Origin: an uncultured Alistipes sp.
GTDB taxonomy: Bacteria > Bacteroidota > Bacteroidia > Bacteroidales > Rikenellaceae
Length of the DNA: 64,000 nt
Direction: 5' to 3'
Assembly: GCA_944320985.1 (NCBI GenBank)
Contig: CALUJN010000070.1
Span: 62,001-126,000 of the forward strand
Position numbers and translations under genes: made by a program. Positions 52,887 to 62,216 of the stretch are shown piece by piece. Numbering within the stretch: position 1 is the first letter of the stretch; every line of letters begins with the position of its first letter. The notes beneath the pieces are model-generated. The model was not told the DNA's origin. It saw only the letters and a list, made by a program, of their open reading frames with translations, and did not search any database.

Positions 52887-53522
52887 TTACTGGTTGTTGC
52901 CGGATTGGGCCGATGCGGCCGGTTGGCTGGATGCCGCGGGTGCGGCGGGCGTCACGGTCTCGGTGATGTCGATCTCGGTCACTTCCCAGTCGAAGAGATC
53001 GTTGGCGCACTGGCTTTCGATCTGGCTGATCTGTGACAGGTCGGTCGTGTCGGCCAGGATGGCATTGAAGAATTCGCCCATCGTGGAGTAGGTGTCGTTG
53101 ACCTTCGAGGCGAAGCAGCTGTAGAAGGACTTGAGCTGGTTGTGGTCAAGCCCCTCGGGCAGCATGCCTTGTGCGACAAGGACGTTGTAGGGGAAGAGGT
53201 GACGCATGTTGCGGGCGTCGGCATTGAGCTCATCGACGATCTGCGTGACGACCACCATGTCGACCGTATCGTCGACGCCCTCCATCTGGATGAACTCCAC
53301 ATAGACGGGATAGGCGTTTTCGAGGTCTCCGGCCACCTGGTCGGAGAAGAGAACGAATTCGGCATCGGTCAGATCGTCCAGATAGACCATCTGGCGATAC
53401 GACCGCAGGGCCTCGCGCATGGCCTTGCGCTGATCTTGATTCCATTGGCGCTGTTTCGAGCAGCCCGAAAATCCTGCGGCCAACAGGGCCAGCAGGGGCA
53501 GACAGAGGAGCAGTTTTTTCAT
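52887..53522 (-). CDS. Predicted lipoprotein, function unknown
   Basis: A 211-residue protein with a clear lipoprotein signal (L-A-A-G-F-S-G-C, Cys at about 21). The body is acidic and mostly helical (R-K-A-M-R-E-A-L-R-S-Y, D-A-E-F-V-L-F-S-D-Q-V-A-G), and the last 25 residues are a Pro/Ala/Ser/Gln-rich tail (A-A-S-S-Q-P-A-A-S-A-Q). I recognise no family. It is convergent with uxuA and divergent from a Crp-like regulator 75 nt away. Start 53522 is fixed by the signal peptide. Confidence 0.8.
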   Translation of the reverse strand: MKKLLLCLPLLALLAAGFSGCSKQRQWNQDQRKAMREALRSYRQMVYLDDLTDAEFVLFSDQVAGDLENAYPVYVEFIQMEGVDDTVDMVVVTQIVDELNADARNMRHLFPYNVLVAQGMLPEGLDHNQLKSFYSCFASKVNDTYSTMGEFFNAILADTTDLSQISQIESQCANDLFDWEVTEIDITETVTPAAPAASSQPAASAQSGNNQ

Positions 53523-53597
53523 ATTTGTCCTGATTAAAGGTTTTATTGTCCGCAGGGAAGCAATCCGTGTGCCAAAAAAATCGTATCTTGCCCTCCG

Positions 53598-54158
53598 ATG
53601 GACTTCAACCGCTACATAACGGCTGCGGAGTTTCCCGCCCTGGCCGACCTTTTCCGGATGGAGGGGCGGCGCATTGTGCTGACCTCCGGAGCGGCTTTTG
53701 CCCGTCAGGCCGAGCGCAACCGCCGTTGCGGGCTGGTCGTGAAAGGGGCTTTCCGCTATGTGCATCTGACGGCCGAGGGGGAGTCGTCCGTGGTGGGTTA
53801 TGCCTTTGCGGGGGAGTTCGTCGGCGACTATATTTCGATGTGCAACGGCCTGCCCTCCTGGGTCGGGATCGAGGCGATGTGCGAAAGCGAGTTGTTGTGT
53901 CTCGATAACGAGCGGCTGGAGACCTTCTATGCGACGGATGCGGACCACGAACGACTGGGGCGCCATCTGGCCGAACACCTGTTGGCCGAGGTCTACGAAC
54001 GCCTGCTGCAATGCTATGTTTCGACGCCGCAGGAGCGTTATGAGTCGCTGCTGCGCCGCTGTCCCGATGTGCTGCGTCTCGTCTCGCTCAAGGAGCTGGC
54101 CTCCTATCTGCGGGTGCGTCCCGAGACGCTGAGCCGTATCCGACGCCGCATCCGGTGA
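53598..54158 (+). CDS. Crp/Fnr-family transcriptional regulator
   Basis: A 186-residue protein with a cNMP-binding-type beta-roll (about 15-110) and a C-terminal HTH (S-L-K-E-L-A-S-Y-L-R-V-R-P-E-T-L-S-R-I-R-R). It is shorter than typical Crp, and the C-terminus ends directly after the recognition helix. It has no cluster cysteines. Divergent from the lipoprotein gene and 64 nt upstream of an SDR gene; either could be a target. Not closely similar to the regulator at 38230 beyond the shared fold. Confidence 0.87.
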   Translation: MDFNRYITAAEFPALADLFRMEGRRIVLTSGAAFARQAERNRRCGLVVKGAFRYVHLTAEGESSVVGYAFAGEFVGDYISMCNGLPSWVGIEAMCESELLCLDNERLETFYATDADHERLGRHLAEHLLAEVYERLLQCYVSTPQERYESLLRRCPDVLRLVSLKELASYLRVRPETLSRIRRRIR

Positions 54159-54222
54159 TCCCTCCTGCATTTCTTGATTTGGGTCAAGATTCGTCCGAAC
54201 CCCTTGCTTTACCTTTGCCTGC

Positions 54223-54939
54223 ATGAAACAGGCTATCGTTATCGGGGCCACGTCCGGGATCGGGCGGGGCCTTGCCGGGCGGCTTGCGGCCGCCGGCTGG
54301 CGGGTAGGCGTGGTCGGACGGCGTGAGGCGTTGCTCCGCGAACTGACGGCGACCTCGCCCGCAAATTATCTGTATGCCGTGGCCGATGTCACGCAACCCG
54401 CCGCTTGTGTCGCGGCGCTGGAGTCGTTGACCGAACGGATGGGCGGTATGGATCTCTGTGTCGTCTGCTCCGGAACGGGCGATCTGAACCCGACGCTGGA
54501 CTTTTCCCTTGAGGAGCCGGCCATCCGGACCAACGTCTGGGGCTGGACGGCCGTCGTCGATTGGGCTTACGGCTTTTTCGAACGCCGGGGCGGGGGAGAC
54601 CTTGCGGTCGTCACATCGGTCGGCGGGCTGCGCGGCAGTGGGGCGGCCCCGGCCTACAACGCCTCGAAAGCCTACCAGATCAACTATGCCGAGGGGTTGC
54701 GCCAACGGGCCGCGAAGTCCGCTTCGGGGGTTCGGGTGGTCGATCTTCGTCCGGGGCTGGTCGATACGGCCATGGCCAAGGGCGATGGCTTGTTCTGGGT
54801 GATGCCCGTTGACCGGGTGGTGGATCAGATGCTGCGGGCTGTCGGCCGACGTCGGCGTGTGGCGGTCGTGACACGCCGCTGGCGTTTGGTGGCCTGGCTG
54901 CTGCGCCATCTGCCCGAATCGTTGTATCTCAAGATGTAA
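54223..54939 (+). CDS. Short-chain dehydrogenase/reductase
   Basis: A 238-residue SDR with G-A-T-S-G-I-G-R-G near the N-terminus and catalytic Y-N-A-S-K (Y at about 145, Lys four residues on). The C-terminal 50 residues are basic and hydrophobic, suggesting membrane association. TACCTTTG ends about 12 nt upstream and may be the -7 box. Followed after 6 nt by a small membrane protein gene, so probably co-transcribed. The substrate is unknown; lipid metabolism is possible. Confidence 0.85.
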   Translation: MKQAIVIGATSGIGRGLAGRLAAAGWRVGVVGRREALLRELTATSPANYLYAVADVTQPAACVAALESLTERMGGMDLCVVCSGTGDLNPTLDFSLEEPAIRTNVWGWTAVVDWAYGFFERRGGGDLAVVTSVGGLRGSGAAPAYNASKAYQINYAEGLRQRAAKSASGVRVVDLRPGLVDTAMAKGDGLFWVMPVDRVVDQMLRAVGRRRRVAVVTRRWRLVAWLLRHLPESLYLKM

Positions 54940-54945
54940 GCGGCG

Positions 54946-55335
54946 ATGAATGGCTGTTTTTTGCTGGCCGGAGCCTTGCTCCTTGTTGCCTTTGTCGTGC
55001 ATTCGTTGGCCGGGAACCGTACGTATTCCGCGGCCCGGCCCGATCGGAACGCCTCCCGGGCGTATGATGCCTGGTTGATGGGACGTTGCGGCATGCAGAT
55101 GATCGGGGTGGATCTGTTGCTGGCTGCGGGATTTCTGCTGGCGGCCGGAGGCGGGCTGATTCCCCGTTGCCGACCGCTGGAGTGGTTCGTTGCGTTGATC
55201 TTTTGCGGCTGGATGGCGGGGTGGCTGCTGTCGTTGGCCGTCGAACGCGCCGCGGGCAGGCACTACCGGCGGTTATGGCAATGGGTGCTTTTCGCCGTGG
55301 TGGCCCTTCTTGTCGCGATCGGAGCCTTCCGATAA
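54946..55335 (+). CDS. Small membrane protein, four predicted helices
   Basis: A 129-residue protein with hydrophobic segments at about 4-22, 50-68, 80-100 and 108-127, separated by short Arg-rich loops. No family recognised. It starts 6 nt after the SDR stop and is followed by a terminator, so the two form a unit. Confidence 0.72.
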   Translation: MNGCFLLAGALLLVAFVVHSLAGNRTYSAARPDRNASRAYDAWLMGRCGMQMIGVDLLLAAGFLLAAGGGLIPRCRPLEWFVALIFCGWMAGWLLSLAVERAAGRHYRRLWQWVLFAVVALLVAIGAFR

Positions 55336-55356
55336 GGGCGGGGTGCCAGAAATGAA

Positions 55357-55394
55357 AAAAAGAGGACCGGAACTGCTGTTCCGATCCTCTTTTC
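55357..55394. terminator. Terminator between the small membrane protein and galM
   Basis: AAAAGAGGA plus CGGAAC on the left pair with GTTCCG plus TCCTCTTTT on the right (55357-55394), with A- and T-tracts on either side, consistent with bidirectional use between convergent genes. The 100-nt remainder to galM is C/T-rich. Confidence 0.8.
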
Positions 55395-55494
55395 TTCGTT
55401 TGCATGCGGGCGGTGACCCTCCCTGGCTGTTCGGACTCGCTTTCTGTTTCGGGAGCCTTCCTGCTCGGGCCTTTCCCGCCCCTCTCCCTCCGTG

Positions 55495-56550
55495 TCAGCA
55501 GACGCCGAAGCGGAAGACGATCTTCTGGCAGTAGAGCTCGCCCGGATGGAGCAGCGGCGAGGGGAACTCCGGATGGTTCACCGCGTCGGGATAGGTCTGG
55601 CACTCCGTCGCCACGCCGGCATAGTCGTCGTAGCGGCCTCCGGATTTCGTCTCGGGGCAGCCGCCCGAGAGCCAGTTGCCGGTATAGATCATCACGCTGG
55701 GCTGCGAGGTGAGCACCGTCACCGTGCGGCCCGATTTCATCTCGCGCAGCGTACCCACCTCGCCCAGGATGTCGGGTTTCCAGCCGTCGATCACGAACGG
55801 ATGGTCGTAGCCGCGGAAGTCGCGGATGTGGTTGAACTCCGAGTCGATGCCGGGTCGGAAGGCGCGGAACGTGCGGAAATCCTGCGGCGTGCCCTCTACG
55901 TCGAGCAGTTTCCCGGTGGGGATCTGCTTGTCGTTCATTTCGAGAACCTTCGAGCAGTTCAATTGCAGTTCATGATCGAGCACCGAGCCGCTCTCCTCGC
56001 CCGCAAGGTTGAAGTAGACGTGGTTCGTGAGGTTTACGACGGTCGTCCGGTCCGTCTTGGCCTTGTAGGTGATCTCCAGGGCGTTGTCGTCATCGAAATC
56101 GAAGACGGCCTCGACGTACAGCTCCCCGGGGTATCCCTGGTCGCCATCCTCCGAGGTGAGGGCCATCACTACGCGGTTGGTTTCCACGCGGCTCTCCCAG
56201 ACACGGTTGGCGAAGTTTTTCGTGCCGCCGTGGAGGTGGTTCACGCCGTTGTTGACCTCGAGGCGGTACTCTTTGCCCTCGACGGTCATGCGCCCGAAGG
56301 CGATGCGGTTGGCGCAGCGTCCGACGCTTTTGCCCGACGCGGCCCCGTCGAAAAAGTACCCTTCCGGATGCTTGTACCCCAGCACGACGTCAGCCATACG
56401 GCCTTCGCGGTCGGGCATCTTTACGGAGACGATCGCGGCTCCGAAGTTCGACAGCTGCACCTCGCCACCCTTGTCGTTGCGCAGCGTATAGAGGACGATC
56501 GCCTCGCCCTCGGGGGTCATGCCCCACACGTTCTGTTCAATACTGACCAT
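55495..56550 (-). CDS. galM: Aldose 1-epimerase (mutarotase)
   Basis: A 351-residue galactose-mutarotase-like enzyme interconverting alpha and beta anomers. Signatures include N-R-I-A-F-G-R (about 83), N-H-L-H-G-G (about 101), the catalytic N-H-V-Y-F-N-L (His about 175) and Q-T-Y-P-D-A-V-N near residue 320 in place of the usual C-L-E-P-Q-x-x-P-D-A-x-N. No signal peptide, so cytoplasmic. Downstream of gltX by 49 nt in the same direction. Confidence 0.92.
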   Translation of the reverse strand: MVSIEQNVWGMTPEGEAIVLYTLRNDKGGEVQLSNFGAAIVSVKMPDREGRMADVVLGYKHPEGYFFDGAASGKSVGRCANRIAFGRMTVEGKEYRLEVNNGVNHLHGGTKNFANRVWESRVETNRVVMALTSEDGDQGYPGELYVEAVFDFDDDNALEITYKAKTDRTTVVNLTNHVYFNLAGEESGSVLDHELQLNCSKVLEMNDKQIPTGKLLDVEGTPQDFRTFRAFRPGIDSEFNHIRDFRGYDHPFVIDGWKPDILGEVGTLREMKSGRTVTVLTSQPSVMIYTGNWLSGGCPETKSGGRYDDYAGVATECQTYPDAVNHPEFPSPLLHPGELYCQKIVFRFGVC

Positions 56551-56599
56551 TTCTTTGTGTAGTTTTTTGGTTGTTCTGAGATTTTGCTCGGAGCGGGAA

Positions 56600-58141
56600 T
56601 CATTCGGCGGCGGGCAGCACCTCGAGGATGCGGTCGATGCGTCGCAGGCACTCCTCCTTGCCGATGAACGCCGTAACGTCGTACATCCCGGGGCCCTTTC
56701 CGGCGCCCACGAGGGCCAGGCGCCGCGGGTTCATCACCTGCCCCATGCCGTAACCCTTCTCTTCGATCCAGGCATGGACAATGCGTTCGGTGTTTTCGAG
56801 CGAGAAGTCGTCGATCGATGCCAGCACCTCGCGCAGTTCGCGCAGGATGGCCGGGTTCTCACCCTTCCAGTATTTGCGGGTCTGCTTCTCCTCGTACTGG
56901 GTCGGCGCCACGAAGAAGCACGACGTCAGATCCCACAGGTCGGTAATGAACGTTGCGCGCTCCTTCATGATTCCGGCCGCCTTGCCGGCCACCTCGTCCG
57001 ATACTTCGATGCCGTGTTCGCGCAGGATCGGCTGGTAGAGTACGGCCAGTTCAGCGTCGGTCTTGTGGTGCATGTACTGGGCGTTGAACCACTTGGCCTT
57101 GTCGGGTTGGAAACGGGCTCCGGATTTCGAGACGCGCTCGAGCGAGAAGCTGTCGATCAGCTCCTGCATCGAGAAGATCTCCTGTTCGGTGCCGGGATTC
57201 CAGCCCAGCAGCGCCAGCATGTTGATGAATGCCTCGGGGAAGTAGCCGTCCTCGCGGTATCCGCGGGCCGTTTCTCCCGTCGTGGGGGATTTCCAGAAGA
57301 GCGGGAAGACGGGGAATCCCATCTTGTCGCCGTCACGTTTCGAGAGTTTGCCGCCTCCCGTAGGCTTGAGCAGCAGCGGGAGATGTGCGAAGGCGGGTTG
57401 TGAATCCTGCCACCCGAAGGCTTTGTAGAGCAGGTAGTGCAACGGCAGCGACGGCAGCCACTCCTCGCCGCGGATGACGTGCGAGACCTCCATCAGGTGG
57501 TCGTCGACGATGTTTGCAAGGTGGTAGGTGGGCAGGGCGTCGGCCGACTTGTAGAGGACCTTGTCGTCCAGCGTCGAAGTGTTGACCTCGACGTGGCCGC
57601 GGATCAGGTCGTCCATCTCGACCAATTCGTTCTCGGGCATCTTGAAGCGGATGACCCACTGGTCGCCGCGGTCGATGCGTGCGCGGACCTCTTCGGCGGG
57701 CAGGGCGAGCGACGTGGCGAGCTTCTCCCGCACGGTATAGTTGTAGGCGAAAGCCTCGCCGCGGGCCTCGGCCTCATGGCGCAGGTCGTCGAGCTCCTCG
57801 GCCGAATCGAAGGCGTAGTAGGCCCATCCGGCCTCGACGAGCTGCAGGGCGTATTTGAGGTAGATTTCGCGGCGTTCGCTCTGGCGGTAGGAGGCGTGGG
57901 GCCCTCCGACGCCGACACCCTCGTCGATCTCGATGCCGCACCATTTGAGCGACTCCATGATGTACTCCTCGGCTCCGGGAACGAAGCGTTGCGAGTCGGT
58001 ATCCTCGATGCGGAGGATCATCGTGCCGCCGTGCTGGCGGGCGAAGAGGTAGTTATACAATGCCGTGCGGACGCCGCCGATGTGCAGCGGTCCGGTGGGG
58101 CTGGGTGCAAAGCGCACCCGAACAGGTCTTTCCATGGACAT
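56600..58141 (-). CDS. gltX: Glutamate-tRNA ligase
   Basis: A 513-residue class-I aminoacyl-tRNA synthetase. The HIGH-type motif is P-L-H-I-G-G (18-23) and the KMSKS-type motif is K-L-S-K-R near residue 265; an anticodon-binding helical domain follows. The length is typical for a discriminating or non-discriminating GluRS; which type cannot be told. An in-frame ATG at 58135 is an alternative start. Between the SIMPL gene and galM, all on the minus strand. Confidence 0.95.
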   Translation of the reverse strand: MSMERPVRVRFAPSPTGPLHIGGVRTALYNYLFARQHGGTMILRIEDTDSQRFVPGAEEYIMESLKWCGIEIDEGVGVGGPHASYRQSERREIYLKYALQLVEAGWAYYAFDSAEELDDLRHEAEARGEAFAYNYTVREKLATSLALPAEEVRARIDRGDQWVIRFKMPENELVEMDDLIRGHVEVNTSTLDDKVLYKSADALPTYHLANIVDDHLMEVSHVIRGEEWLPSLPLHYLLYKAFGWQDSQPAFAHLPLLLKPTGGGKLSKRDGDKMGFPVFPLFWKSPTTGETARGYREDGYFPEAFINMLALLGWNPGTEQEIFSMQELIDSFSLERVSKSGARFQPDKAKWFNAQYMHHKTDAELAVLYQPILREHGIEVSDEVAGKAAGIMKERATFITDLWDLTSCFFVAPTQYEEKQTRKYWKGENPAILRELREVLASIDDFSLENTERIVHAWIEEKGYGMGQVMNPRRLALVGAGKGPGMYDVTAFIGKEECLRRIDRILEVLPAAE

Positions 58142-58260
58142 TTATGCTTTTTTGCTGTTTTCTTGGCTTTTATGAGGCAGCTGCGCTGCCCCTCTCTTTT
58201 TGCGGGGAGCCGTGCCCGGGTCGTTGCATCCGAATCCAGCTTCCGGCCTCCCGATTCCGG

Positions 58261-58995
58261 TTATTTTACCCGATATTCGATGCGCATCGTGATGCGGGCC
58301 TTCTTGTTGCGGCTTGCGGTGTTGAACGAGCCTCCGGCCGAGAACTCCTCGTTGGTATTGGCGCCGGTGATCTGGAAGACGCCCATGCGGGCCGAGGCCA
58401 CACGGCCGATCTTCGTGCCGGCGTTGACGGCGATCTTCTCGGCACGCATCCGCGCATCGGCCGAGGCGGTTTCGATAAGACCCATCTTCACGTCGTCGAG
58501 TTTCGTATAGTAGTAGTCCGGGGCATAGGCCTCGATCGAGACGCCCTGAGCGATGAGCGAGGAGATTTCGCGCGAGATGGTCTCGACACGCTCCACGTCA
58601 CGCGATTCGACCGTGAACCGCTGCCGCAACTGGTAGCAGCGGAAACGTTCGCCGGCCCAGGTGCCGTTGGCGTTGTAGACCGGGTCGAACTGCTTGTTGA
58701 CATTGCCGAACTCGAAGACCACGGCATCGGCCGGAAGTCCCTTCTCTTCGAGGTATTGCTGGACCTTGGCCTTGCTCTGTTCGATCTGGGCATATCCGGC
58801 GGCAACCTGTTGTGCTTCGGCCGTGAGGGTCGCGGACCAGACGATCAGATCCGACGTGAACTCCGTCTCGCCGAGCCCCGTGACGACAATGGTGTCCTGC
58901 GAGCGATACTTGTAGGTATAGGCGCGTGCGAGCACGGCGGCGCAGACGATGGCTGCAATCCCCAGAAGGAGGTACTTCGTGTTTTTCATGGTCAA
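58261..58995 (-). CDS. SIMPL-domain (DUF541) envelope protein
   Basis: A 244-residue protein with an N-terminal membrane anchor or signal (about 8-26, L-L-G-I-A-A-I-V-C-A-A-V-L) followed by a SIMPL domain (V-T-G-L-G-E-T-E-F, and D-A-R-M-R-A-E-K-I-A near 180). Such proteins are periplasmic and of uncertain function, some linked to oxidative stress. An ATG at 58989 is a possible start. It lies 119 nt upstream of gltX. Confidence 0.9.
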   Translation of the reverse strand: MTMKNTKYLLLGIAAIVCAAVLARAYTYKYRSQDTIVVTGLGETEFTSDLIVWSATLTAEAQQVAAGYAQIEQSKAKVQQYLEEKGLPADAVVFEFGNVNKQFDPVYNANGTWAGERFRCYQLRQRFTVESRDVERVETISREISSLIAQGVSIEAYAPDYYYTKLDDVKMGLIETASADARMRAEKIAVNAGTKIGRVASARMGVFQITGANTNEEFSAGGSFNTASRNKKARITMRIEYRVK

Positions 58996-59039
58996 CCGAT
59001 TTTTCAGGTAAGTTTCTTTGTGTTTCCGTTGTAGCTCTT

Positions 59040-59170
59040 TGTTCCGCTCTTTCTCCTTTGCTCTCCGTTCTTTTTCACTCCATTGTCATCACTGGGCCCT
59101 TACACTTCACTCTCTCTCCACTCTCCACTCTCTCCTCTTCCGCCTTCTCTCGCCCTTTGCGCTCTGCCCC
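59040..59170. other. Low-complexity C/T-rich spacer
   Basis: Between ychF and the SIMPL gene (both minus strand) the plus strand is almost all C and T, with repeats such as CTCTCTCCACTCTCCACTCT. The minus-strand transcript is purine-rich, as in the spacers at 32530-32906 and 49425-49640. Confidence 0.65.
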
Positions 59171-59177
59171 TCCCCGG

Positions 59178-60278
59178 TCAGACGTTGAACAGGAAGTGCA
59201 TGATGTCGCCGTCCTGGACGACATACTCCTTGCCTTCGATGCCGATCTTCCCGGCATCGCGGCAGGCCTTCTCGGATCCGAGGGTTACGTAGTCGTCGTA
59301 TTTGATCACCTCGGCGCGGATGAATCCCTTCTCGAAATCCGTGTGGATGATTCCGGCGGTCTGTGGGGCCCTCATGCCGCGGGAATAGGTCCAGGCGCGG
59401 GTTTCGTCGGCTCCCGTGGTGAAGAACGTTTCGAGATTGAGCAATTTGTAGGCCGCTTTGATCAGCCGTGCCACTCCCGACTCCTTAAGTCCGAGATCCT
59501 CGAGGAACATCTGACGCTCTTCGTAGCTCTCCAGTTCGGCGATGTCGGCTTCGGTGGCTGCGGCGATGATGAGCATTTCGGCCCGTTCGTCGGCGATGGC
59601 CGCACGTACGGCTTCGGTGTAGGCGTTTCCCGTTGCAGCGCTCTTCTCGTCGACGTTGCAGACGTAGAGGACGGGCTTGTCGGTCAGCAGGTTGAGGTCG
59701 GCGACCAGCTTGCGGTCCTCCTTTTCGAGCTCCACGGTGCGGGCGCTTTTGCCCTGTTCGAGGACGGCCTTGTATTGCAGGAGCAGTTCCACGGCCCGTT
59801 TGGCGTTTTTGTCGCCTCCCGACGTGGCCTGCTTCTGGGTCTTGGCCAGGCGGTTTTCAACGGTTTCGAGGTCCTTGAGCTGCAGCTCGGTATCGATGAT
59901 CTCCTTGTCGCGCACGGGATCGATCGATCCGTCGACGTGGGTGATGTTTCCGTTGTCGAAGCAGCGCAGCACGTGGATGATTGCGTTGGTGTTGCGGATG
60001 TTGCCGAGGAATTTGTTGCCGAGCCCCTCGCCCTTGGAGGCGCCTTTGACCAGTCCGGCGATGTCGACGATCTCGATCGTCGTGGGAATCACCCGTTTGG
60101 GGTTGTCTATTTCGGCGAGCCGGATCAGCCGTTGATCGGGTACGGTGATGACTCCGACGTTGGGTTCGATGGTGCAGAAGGGAAAGTTCGCTGCCTGGGC
60201 CTTTGCATTGGACAGGCAGTTGAAAAGCGTCGATTTGCCTACGTTCGGCAAACCGACGATGCCGCATTGTAATGCCAT
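59178..60278 (-). CDS. ychF: Redox-regulated ATPase YchF (Obg family)
   Basis: A 366-residue P-loop protein with G9-L-P-N-V-G-K-S and N-F-P-F-C-T-I-E-P-N-V-G. The nucleotide specificity motif is N-V-D-E (about 200) rather than N-K-x-D, matching the ATP preference of YchF. The C-terminal TGS domain ends V-V-Q-D-G-D-I-M-H-F-L-F-N-V. It binds ribosomes. Start 60278 (M-A-L-Q-C-G) is the family's; upstream ATG 60308 is not. A TATCTTTG on the minus strand (60306-60313) may be its -7 box. Confidence 0.95.
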   Translation of the reverse strand: MALQCGIVGLPNVGKSTLFNCLSNAKAQAANFPFCTIEPNVGVITVPDQRLIRLAEIDNPKRVIPTTIEIVDIAGLVKGASKGEGLGNKFLGNIRNTNAIIHVLRCFDNGNITHVDGSIDPVRDKEIIDTELQLKDLETVENRLAKTQKQATSGGDKNAKRAVELLLQYKAVLEQGKSARTVELEKEDRKLVADLNLLTDKPVLYVCNVDEKSAATGNAYTEAVRAAIADERAEMLIIAAATEADIAELESYEERQMFLEDLGLKESGVARLIKAAYKLLNLETFFTTGADETRAWTYSRGMRAPQTAGIIHTDFEKGFIRAEVIKYDDYVTLGSEKACRDAGKIGIEGKEYVVQDGDIMHFLFNV

Positions 60279-60396
60279 GTATTTCGAATTTTGTGGTTCG
60301 CAGGGCAAAGATACGCATTTTTATTTGAGTTGGACCGCTTTGGCGGGGTGAAAATCGTTCGGAGGGGACATTGCGGAAAATTATCGGGAGGATTGT

Positions 60397-60427
60397 TTTG
60401 CCGAAAGGAGGTTTATGCGTATCTTTG
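60397..60427 (+). promoter_or_regulatory. Promoter of the repeat-protein/rsmI operon
   Basis: TTTG (60397-60400), 19-nt spacer, TATCTTTG (60420-60427); the start codon is at 60449. Confidence 0.72.
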
Positions 60428-60448
60428 AAGGTCTAAACTCAACGGACG

Positions 60449-62212
60449 ATGGATTGGAAAACAATGCAAGCCGAATTGCACCGACTCGCCGTGTTGGTCG
60501 ACGAGTGGTCGCAGACGGATGAGATACCGGCCGTGGAACGTGACCTGGCCCTTGAAAAGTTGCGGAATCTGTACGAAGCGCTTCGTTTTGCGGACGACGC
60601 TTCGGCCGTCTCGGCGGATACGGCCGCCGGAGAGGCGGAGGAGGTGTTGCCCGAGTCGATCGATTTGGGGGAGGTCCTGTCCTTGGATGAACTGCCCGAT
60701 CCGGGGGAGACTGTGGATTTTGTCTCCGAGGAACCTGCGTCGCTCTATCCGTCGGGGGACGTGATGCCGGAAGCGGCCGCGGAGCCCGAAGTGGTGGAAG
60801 CACCTGCTGCCCCGAAGTCAGAACCGGAAACGCCTGCCATCCCGGAGACTCCCGAGACGACGCCGGAACCTGTTGCGGAATCTTCTGTAGCCTCCGCGAC
60901 ACCGGAACCTGCCCCGGAAGAGCCTGCATCCTCTGCAATGCCGGAGGCGGCCCTGGAGTCCGAACCGGAAACATCTGCCATCCCGGAGACACCCGAGGTG
61001 ACGCCGGAACCTGCCCCGGAAGAGCCTGCAGCCTCTGCAATGCCGGAGGCGGCCCTGGAGCCCGAACCGGAAACGCCTGTCATCCCGGAGACACCCGAAG
61101 TGACGCCGGAACCTGTTGCGGAATCTTCTGTAGCCTCCGTGACGCCGGAACCTGCCTCGGAAGAGCCTGCAGCCTCTGTAATGCCGGAAGCGGCCCTGGA
61201 GCCCGAACCGGAAACGCCTGTCATCCCGGAGACACCCGAGGTGACGCTGGAACCTGCCTCGGAAGAGCCTGCAGCCTCTGCAATGCCGGAGGCAGCCCCG
61301 GAGCCCGAACCGGAAACAACCACCATCCCGACATCCGTTCCGGATTCGGCGCCGGTCGAGACACCGGAACCGGCTCCTGCCAAATCGCACCACTCGTCTC
61401 CGACCCTGTTCGGACTGGAGGATGAAGAGACGCTCCGCCATCGTCATAAACAGCGGGTTATCATGTCGCTGTACGGACCCTCACCCGAACCCGGACGGGT
61501 CTCGGAACCGGCAAGACGTTCCGATCTGAAACAGACCGTGACGAGAACTCCCGCCGGTTCTGTAACGGTGTCCCAGCCGGACGAGATTTCGGTCAGGACC
61601 TCCGGTTCGCAGGGTACTCCCGAACCGGCAAAAACCTTTGCTGCCACCTCCGCGACGACAGACTCCGGAGCGATGGCCGATCTTCACGAAACTCCGGAGG
61701 AGACCACTCCCTTTGAGATCCTCGATGTGCCGGCTCTTTCCGGGGAATCCGAAGCCCCGGACGACTCTGTAGAGTCCTTGATTCCCGAGATGCCGGGTGC
61801 TTCCGAAAAGCCCGAGATCTTGGAAGAGAAGGCATCTTCACCGTTGGCCTCGAAGGGCCCGGCTGCTGCGGAGCCGCTCCCGACGGGCGGTGCGGTCCTG
61901 GGCGAGGTGATCAACCACGACGTGCAGACGCTTGCCGATACGATCGCACCTCCGCGAGACATTGCCTCGGAGTTGCGGCGCAGCGAACCCGTTACGGATC
62001 TCCGGCGTGCAATCGGACTCAATGACAGGTTCCTGCTGATCCGTGATCTGTTCGGGGGTGACGGCGAGGCCTTCGAACGGGCTATCGAGATACTCAACGG
62101 CTTTGAAGATCTCGACGACTGCATGATCTTCATTGCGGAACACTATGCCTGGAACCCCAATTCGGACGGAGCGAAACTCTTGATGGAGCTTCTCGAACGC
62201 AAATTCGCTTGA
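60449..62212 (+). CDS. Acidic repeat protein with conserved C-terminal helical domain, function unknown
   Basis: A 587-residue protein with no signal peptide. Residues 1-50 are helical. A long Pro/Glu-rich disordered part contains two copies of an 81-residue higher-order repeat (125-205 and 206-286), each made of a 47- and a 34-residue unit around E-P-E-T-P-x-I-P-E-T-P. The last ~75 residues (L-R-R-A-I-G-L-N-D-R-F-L-L-I to the end) form a compact helical domain that I believe is conserved in Bacteroidetes proteins of unknown role. It is 4 nt upstream of rsmI. The repeats suggest a flexible spacer between two interaction domains. Confidence 0.82.
   Translation: MDWKTMQAELHRLAVLVDEWSQTDEIPAVERDLALEKLRNLYEALRFADDASAVSADTAAGEAEEVLPESIDLGEVLSLDELPDPGETVDFVSEEPASLYPSGDVMPEAAAEPEVVEAPAAPKSEPETPAIPETPETTPEPVAESSVASATPEPAPEEPASSAMPEAALESEPETSAIPETPEVTPEPAPEEPAASAMPEAALEPEPETPVIPETPEVTPEPVAESSVASVTPEPASEEPAASVMPEAALEPEPETPVIPETPEVTLEPASEEPAASAMPEAAPEPEPETTTIPTSVPDSAPVETPEPAPAKSHHSSPTLFGLEDEETLRHRHKQRVIMSLYGPSPEPGRVSEPARRSDLKQTVTRTPAGSVTVSQPDEISVRTSGSQGTPEPAKTFAATSATTDSGAMADLHETPEETTPFEILDVPALSGESEAPDDSVESLIPEMPGASEKPEILEEKASSPLASKGPAAAEPLPTGGAVLGEVINHDVQTLADTIAPPRDIASELRRSEPVTDLRRAIGLNDRFLLIRDLFGGDGEAFERAIEILNGFEDLDDCMIFIAEHYAWNPNSDGAKLLMELLERKFA
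60821..61306 (+). repeat. Two tandem 243-nt higher-order repeats in the coding sequence
   Basis: 60821-61063 and 61064-61306 encode the same 47+34-residue pattern with few changes; the short unit is the long unit minus 13 residues (V-A-E-S-S-V-A-S-x-T-P-E-P). DNA identity is high between copies, so recent duplication or unequal recombination is likely. Confidence 0.85.
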
Positions 62213-62216
62213 CGGC

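Noticed and set aside
60821..61306. Mobile element or CRISPR-like repeat
   Set aside because: The repeats are in frame within one protein and show protein-level periodicity, so they are coding repeats.
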